Assembly: GCA_011800805.1 (NCBI GenBank)
Contig: MPNW01000644.1
Coordinates: 55,326 to 65,613 of the forward strand
Source: Hirudo medicinalis
Lineage: Eukaryota; Annelida; Clitellata; Hirudinida; Hirudinidae
DNA length: 10,288 nt
Direction of reading: 5' to 3'
The notes below the pieces were generated by a model. It searched no databases, was not told the origin of the DNA, and saw nothing but the letters and a program-made list of their open reading frames with translations. The first letter of the stretch is position 1. Each line of letters begins with the position of its first letter. Positions 1 to 7,388 of this stretch are shown here, piece after piece. Both the position numbers and the translations under genes were made by a program.

Positions 1-370
1 CTCAGAGAACCCTTTGGACAAAGAGACTTGTCTGACTCGTTTTAATTAAATAATTCAGAGATTTACAGCTACTTCGATATCTTTATCCAACTCGCGCGAG
101 ATTCACAACAATAGATCATGTGCACCCATATAATCGTTTAAAAGTGAACGCGTATCAAGTCAAGTTTGGTAATAACTAATGATTTATTTATATCTATTTG
201 TTAACGCATATATCTGATTACTTGACTCATCACCTCTTTCGGCAAAATGTCGGCATTTAATTGGGCATTTCAAGCACAGTTCACAGGTCTGAACTGAAGA
301 GAAGCCATTACAGTGTCCATCAGCCGATAGAAGATGTGATTTTCCACAAATTTCAGCAGGATGTGGCAAC
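1..370. other. Non-coding flank with half of a dispersed repeat pair
   Basis: No gene can be supported here. Positions 140-169 resemble 2798-2827, with seven differences in 30 bases, all of them transitions, so this is probably one of two old copies of an interspersed repeat. A second short match, the 9-mer tgactcgtt, occurs near 32-40 and again near 2650. The + frame is open from 293 into the hAT fragment that follows, so the transposase remnant may begin a little before 371. A Cys-rich frame on the minus strand (about 230-370) resembles no domain I know. Confidence 0.4.
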
Positions 371-592
371 TTGTTAGGTTCACTTGCAGATACTTTTATA
401 TGGTGGAAACTTAATAACCATCGCTTTCCTAACCTAGGCAGTTTTGAGCAGACAATTCTTTGTGTACCGGCAACATCTGTTCCGTGCGAAAGACTTTTCA
501 GTTCTACAGGATATATCATCAATGAAATGCGATCATGTATGCTTCCAGGAAATGCAAAGACCCTGGTTTGTTTAAGTGACTGGTTAAAGTGA
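371..592 (+). pseudogene. hAT-family transposase fragment (C-terminal dimerisation domain)
   Basis: This is the last 73 or so residues of a hAT-superfamily transposase. The visible order is FIWWKLNNHRFPNL, then VPATSVPCERLFSSTG, then an MRSCMLPGNAKTLVCL stretch, and a stop. This is the usual order of the hAT C-terminal dimerisation domain: a WW-x(4)-RFP segment, the VPATSVPSER(V/L)FS signature, and an R(S/C)xLxPxNxxxLVFL tail. In active elements this domain drives multimerisation and completes the RNase H-like catalytic fold. Only this end is present. The frame is open back to 293, where an in-frame TGA precedes it, and no BED zinc finger or catalytic core is visible. I could not identify a terminal inverted repeat or target-site duplication. 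It is most likely a dead transposon fragment. A domesticated gene is less likely, because nothing else of the protein or a splice structure is seen. Confidence 0.85.
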
Positions 593-625
593 TGCCTACT
601 TGCCTTACATAAAGTGACTGATTGT

Positions 626-653
626 ATTATTATTATTATTATTATTACTAAGT
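626..653. repeat. (ATT)n microsatellite
   Basis: A run of about nine ATT triplets starts some 35 bases after the stop of the hAT fragment. It is one of several ATT tracts in the window and may mark the 3' tail of a retroposon or a slippage-expanded A/T-rich site. Confidence 0.85.
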
Positions 654-659
654 ATAACT

Positions 660-1370
660 GAGGTGCAAAATGTGAGTTTACCACATATTAGCTCTTTTTT
701 TGTTGCCTTGCTTTTTCTCTGCAGAGTTTATATATAATTAGCATACACAAAGTTCTAAAATTTAATAAAATATTTTATATTTGGGCTGCAGTCTCAATAT
801 CAACGATTTTGTCTCTGGGGCTGTCCATAAATGCAATGTAACGTCAGAAAGGAAAGAAACAAGCAATAATAAATATTATTTTTCAAAATATGCATAAGAA
901 AATTAAAATTATTGCTTCGAATAATTAACAAAATGAACAAAAATGCAAATAAAATTGATAAATATAAATAATATGTGTACTGAGTCAGTAATTTAATATA
1001 AAGTTTTATTGATCCTGATTCTCCCACTGCGATGAGAAATGTTCCTTCAATGAATAAAAGGGCAGAGCTTGATTTATCTCCGGTGGTATTGTTGTTTCAC
1101 TGAGTTCTGAGTTTCAAACAGTCCTCTTCAATCCACTCTGCACATTCTCCATTTTCTTCATTCGCTATTATTGCCACAATTTCTCTTTGCTTCCTGCTTG
1201 TGTGTCACAAAATGGTTGCGCAACATCGCCAAGGAAGCAGACGCCCCCCTAGCCATGCCACTGTAAGGAAGCAAAATGCGAATGACATTTTGTGCACATC
1301 CTGAAACTAACTATTGATTGCATTGAAGGATAATAATTGTAATATAATAATTAAGCCATGCAGAATAAAA
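660..1370. other. Gene-free AT-rich region with repeat fragments
   Basis: No coding sequence is supported. Positions 817-848 carry a short motif, a GGGG block followed by GTCCATAAAT and an ACGTCA-like end, which is partly repeated in the same orientation at 1534-1556 and probably belongs to an interspersed repeat. Positions 1051-1083 resemble 3047-3084. Positions 1237-1263 read on the minus strand as a CAGTGGC..GGCTAGGGGGG end, similar to termini of invertebrate DNA transposons, and are followed by TA. The reading frame at 800-1027 on the minus strand is AT-rich, low-complexity and has no recognisable domain. Confidence 0.4.
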
Positions 1371-1442
1371 CGATAAGGGGTTTGATGACGGAGGAAGGAG
1401 ATGATCCGATAGGGATTTGATGACGAAGGGAGGAGATGATTC
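1371..1442. repeat. Two-copy 36-bp tandem duplication
   Basis: Copy one is 1371-1406 and copy two is 1407-1442. Both begin with cgata, contain tttgatgacg, and end with ggagatgat plus one or two bases. They differ by a few substitutions and compensating one-base indels. The purine-rich GGAGG/GATGA content gives the block strong strand asymmetry. It lies in gene-free DNA and may be the internal part of an interspersed repeat ending near 1556. Confidence 0.7.
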
Positions 1443-1730
1443 CATTTCAAGCATTGGGCAGCAAAAATGTTTCTTCACATTTTTTAGCACCACCTCGTCA
1501 CATACCATTACAAATGCTTGACCTACTCCCCTAGGGGTCCTCCATTAATTATGTCAACAAGTTTAAGAAAGTTTTTGACCCCCTTTCTCTCCATCATCAA
1601 CAAAACAACTGTCAAACTTCCAAAGATCCCCCTAATAAAATTAAATAAAAAAACTGACACCCAATCACAAAAAATTTTTTGTTTTACAATTTATAATTTG
1701 TGTTTTGTAACTCAGTTGTGTGACTCAGAA

Positions 1731-1815
1731 TATGTGACTATTATTTACTATGTGACTATTATTTACTATGTGACTATTATTTACTATGTGACTATTATTT
1801 ACTATGTGACTATTT
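1731..1815. repeat. 18-bp minisatellite, about 4.7 copies
   Basis: The unit tatgtgactattatttac is repeated at 1731, 1749, 1767 and 1785, with a truncated fifth copy at 1803-1815. The full copies are identical, which points to recent expansion or homogenisation. Because the unit is a multiple of three, every frame stays open. The + frame reads YVTIIY repeatedly and creates long spurious frames on both strands. The flank at 1718-1730 (gtgtgactcag) looks like a degenerate half copy. Confidence 0.9.
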
Positions 1816-2033
1816 ATTTTGAAGATAAATAAATTAATTGTTAAACTGAATATTATTTTTAATTTCTTTAAAGTCACCTTCCCTCTGTTTCCCATTGGAA
1901 TGTCAAATGTTCCTCTATTGTACCAGTAAGCACTGGATTCATTATTTCCATCATGCAAGACTTGAAACCAATTGAGTATGCACTGCTCAAGCACGGCCGT
2001 CTGAAACAGTCGAGTAATGAGAGGAAAGACTGA

Positions 2034-2290
2034 AAAAAGCTCGAGTATACACTGCTCGATCCAGACGAACACCGCACTGTTGATTTAAAATTTGCTGCAT
2101 TCCATTATGATGCTAGTTATGATTACAGTCACCTAACAAGTGTGGTTATTGGGAAAATGGATAAATTATGCGAGTATTGCAGTGCCCTCAAATTTGAGAA
2201 TGAAACACCAAGAATGTGCTGTGGACGAGATTTTGGAGAGGATCTCGAGGGCTGCTTCAAAATCAAGCCCTTCGAGCATTTATTTACCAC
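2034..2290 (+). pseudogene. Helitron-type Rep/helicase protein fragment
   Basis: The + frame from 2034 reads, in order, DPDEHRTVDLKF, AAFHYDASYDYS, VVIGKMDKLCEYCSALKF and ENETPRMCC. This is the layout of the region before the Rep (HUH nuclease) domain in Helitron-encoded proteins: an FNYD-like segment, a V-x-IGxMxxxCxxCxALKF stretch, then E-x-PGMCC with four cysteines that probably bind zinc. After about residue 85 (LEGCFKIKPFEHLF) the match weakens and the frame runs into low-complexity sequence and stops at 2417. Upstream, an in-frame TGA occurs at 2031. The 15-mers at 1974-1988 and 2043-2057 are near-identical and 69 bases (23 codons) apart, suggesting a duplicated coding segment. Neither the HUH motif nor the PIF1-like helicase is present, so this is a dead fragment. 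The assignment rests on remembered family motifs, not on a search. Confidence 0.6.
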
Positions 2291-2351
2291 TTTGAGAATT
2301 TCTTTGAAGAAACTTTGCTTTTTTTTTACATGTACCTCTGACGCCTCTGAC

Positions 2352-2401
2352 GCTATGCAAATGGCGCATTATAAATTAACTATTATTATTATTATTATTA
2401 C
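2352..2401 (+). mobile_element. LINE/SINE-like 3' tail ending in (ATT)n
   Basis: A ctatgcaaatggcgcatta stretch followed by taaatt and then about seven ATT triplets resembles the GGCGC-TATA(T/C)AAAT-(ATT)n tails of CR1/L2-like LINEs and their SINE partners in invertebrates. It directly follows the Helitron-like fragment, so one element may have inserted into or beside the other. Only about 50 bases support this, and no reverse transcriptase is visible. Confidence 0.35.
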
Positions 2402-3040
2402 CTCATCAGCCGGCTGATACAACCAATGCTTTTAAGGCATGCCACCTAATTTTGTCTGTAATAATTTGAACCTTACCTATAGTAACACAGAATCCCATAA
2501 TAGTCCTTAAGGATTCCATCCTGCATAGAAAGGCCCATTTACTTTATATTTATATTCTTTACTCGCTTTTTTGGACCGGCTTCGCCAGTCAAACTGCTTA
2601 TACAAAATTCAGCCTTGGCAGACCTGTTTCGACAACATTGAAATTTGTTTGACTCGTTCCGATTAGTATAACATAAGGACCGCAACTAGAGTAATCGCAC
2701 CTTAATATCAAAACGGACATTCCACAGTAAACAATCTACTGTCTACTATTACTATTACTATTACTGTCCACTATTAGCTCGCACGAAATCAACAAATGAA
2801 AGTAGACACATATCAAATCGAGTTTGGATATAAAAATAAAGTTTAATAAAATTATACATTTATATTTATAAATTAAATTTATTATAAGCGCAGATACTAA
2901 ATAAAGTTGAATTTTTTGACAAGCGATTACGCTCTTGAATCCTGTAACCTGAGATTACCAGTGTGTCAAATAAATTTATTTTCAGATCAACTACTTTTTT
3001 CTTGAACGAACATGTTTCATAGCTTTAGGTAAATGAACTG
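2402..3040. other. Gene-free region between Helitron remnant and kinase upstream repeat
   Basis: Nothing coding is visible. It starts with a perfect 14-bp palindrome, atcagccggctgat, at 2405-2418. A short (ACT/ATT)n tract lies at about 2742-2766. Positions 2798-2827 match 140-169 with transitions only. From 2828 the DNA becomes strongly AT-rich. Confidence 0.5.
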
Positions 3041-3046
3041 CTGGCA

Positions 3047-3111
3047 CGAATAAAAGAGCAGAGGTGGGGCTTTGTTTACGTCCGACAAAGAGGGCAATCT
3101 GCTTTTATTCG
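3047..3111. repeat. 65-nt imperfect hairpin upstream of the kinase
   Basis: The left arm cgaataaaagagcaga (3047-3062) is the reverse complement of the right arm tctgcttttattcg (3098-3111) except for a two-base bulge. Inside it a second stem ctttg/caaag (3070-3074 with 3086-3090) is separated from the outer stem by seven unpaired bases on each side. The left arm resembles 1051-1067. It lies about 250 bp before the kinase start codon and most likely comes from a short palindromic repeat. A structured RNA is possible, but the 7-by-7 internal loop argues against a microRNA precursor. Confidence 0.5.
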
Positions 3112-3316
3112 GGCTCTTGAGTGATTCGTCCTGACTTTGTGACCAACTGTAAGAACAGTTAGAAACTATTAGCATTATTATTATTGACTGCCTAACCAAT
3201 AATTCAACTCCAGCAATTTGACGTTTCAGGATTTCCGTCTGAGAAAATGATGAATTACCAAGTCAGCAACTAGAACACATCTCTTGAGCCCGATTGCTGT
3301 TAAAAATTCTTAGAAG

Positions 3317-3324
3317 GATATAAG
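3317..3324 (+). promoter_or_regulatory. Possible TATA-like element of the kinase gene
   Basis: The sequence gatataag lies about 40 bp before the ATG at 3364, in a stretch that is otherwise not AT-rich. If used, transcription would start very close to the start codon and leave a short leader. An alternative is a spliced leader or 5' exon joined at the AG near 3229 (gacgtttcag). Neither can be settled from sequence. Confidence 0.2.
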
Positions 3325-3363
3325 GCTTCGTCGAGGAGTATCTGCAAGATTTCAAGGATAAAT

Positions 3364-4415
3364 ATGGCGAGCGTAGAGGGTTCAAATAACAGCAATTACA
3401 CTGGAACATCAGTTCACGTGTTAATCGAAAACTCACTTGTTGGAAACGACCCGAAGTTGGAAAAGGCGAAACTAAAAAACAAGATGACTGAAGAAGAAGT
3501 ATTTGTTGGGGATTACATGTACAAAGCAAAACTAATCGAGAGGATTGCTGGAGGATCGTTTGGAGAAGTCTATCTTGGCGTCATGGGCAACAAAGAAACC
3601 AAAGTCGCAGTTAAACTCGAGCCTCAGAAAAGTTGGATTGTGCCGACCGTAATGGCCGAGGGCAACATCTACCGGAAGATGGGACCAAACCTGAGTAGGG
3701 TACCCCATCTTTATTGGTTTGGTTTCCATGGGCCAGACAACAGTTTTGCAGGCATGATCATGGATCTGTTGGGTCCTTCTCTGTACAAATTATGGCTGGA
3801 TTGTGGTCAGGAATTTTCCTTCAAGACACTGTTAATGGTAATCGACGAGACTCTGACCTGCATTGAAGCTATCCATCAGAGAAATTGTGTCCATAGGGAT
3901 GTTAGTCCAAACAACTTTGCCATTACTTTGAAAGAAGATGGATCTGCCAAAATCATGATCTTCGATTTTGGTCACGCCCAGATTCTTCCAGAAGCTCAGA
4001 AGATCGTCTTTGGCTCAAGGAATGTCAGGTTTACTCAGAAGAATGGCACGAAGGTTGCTGGGACACCAAGATTTGCAAGCATCTTTTCTCACCTTGGTCA
4101 TTCTCCATCTTACAGAGATGATATGGAGAGCTTGGGTTACGTCTGGATCTACCTACTGAAGGGCAGGTTGCTTGGCAGGGCCTGAGGGGCTCGTCCAGCG
4201 ACGAAACCCTCAACATGATCGGCAAGAAGAAAATGGACACTCCGCTGGAGACTCTGTGCGACCGAATTCCTCTGCAGTTCGTAGAATACTTTAACTACGT
4301 CCGAAATCTCGGAAACCTCCACAGGCCGAACTACGAGGGGATCAGGGCCATGTTCCGAGCTCTTGCCAAGTCTCTCGACATCGAGTACGACTGGAAGTTC
4401 GACTGGACAAGCTAG
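3364..4415 (+). CDS. Casein kinase 1-like Ser/Thr kinase, intronless, one -1 frameshift near 4171
   Basis: The product is a CK1-family protein kinase, expected to phosphorylate serine/threonine in acidic or primed sites. Residues 1-50 are a polar tail. The kinase fold follows: glycine loop IAGGSFGEVYLG (61-72), VAVK lysine K84, helix-C glutamate E99, hinge MDLLGPSL (133-140), HRDVSPNNF (177-185), DFG (201-203), CK1-type GTPRFAS (233-239) and YRDDMESLGYV (250-260). The first frame stops at 4183-4185. In the -1 frame from about 4173 the kinase continues as WQGLRG, through the C-lobe, to the typical FDWT end and a stop at 4413-4415. One base is therefore missing in the codons for the CK1 motif LPWQG. 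The lysine after HRD-x is replaced by Ser181. The ATG at 3364 is the first in frame and precedes the fold by a normal distance. The lack of introns suggests a retrocopy or an expanded CK1 subfamily. It may be a young pseudogene or an assembly error. Family assignment is secure. Confidence 0.88.
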
Positions 4416-4665
4416 GTGTCCTTGCGAAGGTGTCGAGTTGCGTGCCTTGAATTTTATAAGCTAAGAATCCGCTCAAATTCTTTCCCTCGGCAGCTGTATT
4501 TTGCGAAGTGCAATCTAAGTTTGCCTATTTCTTGACCTACTGCGTTTGTGTTTCTTTTGCTGATTGCAACCTTTTTATTTATCCAGCTTTTTGATGTGAA
4601 TATGTTGGAAGAAGAGAGTAGCTTAAGATTTTTTTTGAATTTGTGAATTTGTTTGGTTCGTGTCA

Positions 4666-4688
4666 GAGGTCATGACCTCGAGTGACCT
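4666..4688. promoter_or_regulatory. Nuclear-receptor-like palindrome plus DR4 half-site
   Basis: The segment gaggtcatgacctc (4666-4679) is a perfect 14-bp palindrome holding AGGTCA and TGACCT with zero spacing, the arrangement of the palindromic thyroid-receptor element. A third half-site TGACCT follows at 4683-4688, four bases after the second, which makes a DR4 on the minus strand. The three half-sites match the consensus exactly. The site lies downstream of a coding region, so it could be an enhancer or a chance occurrence. Confidence 0.35.
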
Positions 4689-5473
4689 CAGCCATTTTTA
4701 GTCTGCAATCAACCCTGAAAGGGATTGAAGAAACAATCGATTGATCACAAATGATTGATTAGAAATCTAAAGACCGCTTCAGTTGAAATTGTATTTTTAT
4801 TTTGGAATATTTTTCAGAAAACCCGATTGGCCTAAAATTTTGAGGACAGTTTCGTTCGGAATCAATTTCTGCGTCGCCATTGGAATCGTTTCGGCGCGCT
4901 GATTATCTGGAATTCTCACGCTTCGCGAATTTGCAAATCCATTTGTTTTTTATCAATTGCTTTATTTTGTAAGAAATGAACTTTTATTTCAGATTGATTT
5001 CTATCCAGTTTTATTTTACGTTTTTGTAGCCTGATTTAATTGTCAATCCAGTCAGTCGATTTAGATTTGCTTCCTTCGTTCGTCCGATTCCGAGGTGCCT
5101 TGCGACGCTCTTGTCTCCTGTCGGATCCCATTTGATTTTCATCTTTGAGATCAAGATTTACCAACTTTCTATTTCATTTAGCCCTGGCGTCGATGTTACC
5201 CGGCTTCTAGATTTTGAAGTGTTTGAAACATTTTGGAGTCATTACTTGTCCAAGTGATGATCTGAATTAGCAGTTTGCATAATCGCATGATTAATATGTG
5301 CAGCTGTTGTGATTATAATTTGGCACGACAAGCTCTCTCATGGCAGAGACTGTTTGCAAGTGGAAACACTGGCGGAATCCAGCCAAACATGTAGCCTTTA
5401 GTTGAAGTATGATATCATCGATTATATCATTTCTGTAGCCACTTTAGGCTATCGGGTCGTTGATGGCATTATG

Positions 5474-5535
5474 TTTGTTGTTGTTATTATTATTATTATT
5501 GTTATCATTATTATTATTATTATTATTATTATTAC
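5474..5535. repeat. (TTG/TTA)n and (ATT)n compound microsatellite
   Basis: A few TTG triplets pass into ATT triplets, with one GTTATC interruption near 5501-5506. It lies in the presumed kinase 3' UTR, about 100 bases before the AATAAA. Confidence 0.9.
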
Positions 5536-5631
5536 TTGGAGTTTTATTTTGTTTTGCTTCTTCATTTTTTGTTTCACGATCGGGGATTGTGTTTCATATG
5601 AGAAGTCTTGGAAATTTGAACCTCGTTTATG

Positions 5632-5637
5632 AATAAA
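5632..5637 (+). terminator. Candidate polyadenylation signal (AATAAA)
   Basis: This is the first canonical AATAAA on the + strand after the kinase stop codon, which makes it the best candidate for the transcript end. A GT-rich stretch (ggtgggtgggtgtg) follows at about 5732-5745, farther than the usual distance for a downstream element. Confidence 0.4.
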
Positions 5638-5659
5638 ACTTGAAGTTCAAGGCCATATC

Positions 5660-7388
5660 GATCGATCTCTCCAGTATTACACGAGGGAGGGGCTTGCATC
5701 GAGCTCAGGCCATTCTAATTTTAGATTTTATCGGTGGGTGGGTGTGCAAGTGGTTCTTTTATGCTCTTATCCTTTCAATTTATCTGCATTCAGAATCACA
5801 CTAGACAAGACCACCTTGTAGCAGTTGCATTGTTGATACTCGAACTTTTGTAAGAGAGATAGATCTTCTTAATGGTCTGAGTCATGGAATAGACTTTCTT
5901 TTTCTAAATGGATGCCTGGTTTTTTTTTTAGTTATTATTACGTAATAATTAAATTATTAATATTATTAATAGTAATATTATTACGTTGTTAAATCCTTGC
6001 TGTTATTCCGGATTGGCTTCATGGCTATTTGATAGTTGTTTAGTCAGAGTTAAAGACGATACACACCACTGACGCTATAAACGCTATAATTTAAGAATAA
6101 TTATTTTAATATTATAATATTATTAATAATAATAATTGTGAAATTAGCAATAGTAATATAACTGAATAATATATATGATAATGTAATATAATGATATATG
6201 ACTGAATAATCTTTCGCTTGTGGCAGACGCATGAGAATAACTGAACAACCCAAGATTTTCTCAAATGGCCGACTCTATATAATATTTATCGGCTCATTTA
6301 TTTATTAGGGCCGCTTATTATTTTCCCGCTCCTTATTGATTGCTATCTTTTCACACGTACCTACTTTTGCTGGGCCGGAGCCATTTTCAAGTCACGCACG
6401 ACAACAGACATGACACTTGTCACGAATTTGTCATTAGTTGTCCACAATGTCCTGGGATCATTAGCTCTTGTGAGTTTTGAGGCGTTAGAATTACCACTGT
6501 TAGCCGTTATTAGCTTGTAATTAGCCGTTTTGAATTGTCCTGCGGTACAACTTGGAAACTTTGAGTTAATATTGAAATGTTATTATTGTTATTATTATAA
6601 CATTGTTATTATAATATTGTTATTATTATTATTATAACAATATATGAAGGTTATTGAATTCTGATATGAAGGTTGAGGCGGCTTGAATCAATCAAAGATT
6701 TGGATTAAAGATTGGTATCGTTTCAACCACAAAGAGAGAGATACGTTCTAGAATCACACGTCATCAGCCACGATGGAGCCCCTTTGCTTAGGATCAGAAG
6801 ATCTTATCAATACTCGAGCGATCGTCAGCTAATTGCTAGTCGATTGTAGCCGACAAAACTAGGACCTGGACGCATTCAGACCAGATTGTGAAGAGACGTT
6901 GGTACAACAGTTTGACATCTGAACAGGGCGCTGATAACAGCTTCAATTGAATGCCCAAGGTTCGATTTAGACAAATTGGTTGATTATTTCAACATCTAAT
7001 TAAATAAATTATGCAAATCCAAAAAACATCGCGCTGCTTGTCTCAGATATGTGTTGCTTCAAGGAAATTAGAGCCTACCCGATCAAAAAAAAAAGCTCCA
7101 CCACAGATTTCAAAGCTAATCCAATCGGTAAGCAAATATAGCTGTGGAGAAACAACTAGCTGACAAACCCAGCTAGCTGATAAAATCAGTCGGCTGCAAA
7201 GTCGATAACCTACTATTAGTAGAATTAATCATTTATCATTTAGCGATCAAACATGTTATGTGAACAAAAGTCCCCTCATTTGAGCTGTATTCGGGCAGGA
7301 GTAATGCCGAAACTCTGCCCTACTCTTCCTATGCTAATTTGAACTTGAGATTCCTGACCCTGAATGAAAATGATCGTGTCTTGCTGGT
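5660..7388. other. Intergenic AT-rich DNA between convergent genes
   Basis: No gene is visible on either strand. A perfect 16-bp palindrome, attattacgtaataat, sits near 5934-5949 and its cgtaataat half recurs inverted about 30 bases later. ATT/TTG microsatellite with short hairpins occupies about 6578-6645. The block ttagccgtt occurs twice within 6498-6531. TTTATTTATT near 6298-6307 gives AATAAA on the minus strand and could end the channel transcript with a UTR of about 1.1 kb. Repeated ctagctga blocks lie at 7158-7185. Confidence 0.5.

Larger units (their letters stand above)
4416..5640 (+). other. Probable long 3' untranslated region of the kinase gene
   Basis: The stretch after the kinase stop is T-rich on the + strand, has no coding frame of note apart from poly-Ile microsatellite, and contains no AATAAA until 5632. 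This suggests, without proving, a 3' UTR of about 1.2 kb. It contains the palindromic site at 4666-4688 and the ATT tract at 5474-5535. If the kinase is a dead retrocopy, the region is simply flanking DNA. Confidence 0.4.

Noticed and set aside
184..684. 166-codon minus-strand frame with several cysteines
   Set aside because: It is antisense to the clear hAT fragment over half its length and includes poly-Ile from the ATT tract; no domain is recognisable.
1518..2072. Two overlapping frames of 104 and 115 codons on opposite strands
   Set aside because: Both are kept open by the 18-bp minisatellite, and neither has a recognisable domain.
3047..3111. microRNA precursor
   Set aside because: The outer stem is only 14 pairs with a bulge, followed by a 7-by-7 unpaired loop, which is a poor match to Drosha/Dicer substrates.
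4165..4185. Programmed ribosomal frameshift in the kinase
   Set aside because: A -1 shift would be needed, but there is no slippery heptamer at the junction, and the lost base falls inside a conserved motif as a plain deletion would.
6940..6980. tRNA suggested by a GGTTCGATT B-box-like string near 6958
   Set aside because: No A box at the right distance and no acceptor or anticodon stems can be drawn.
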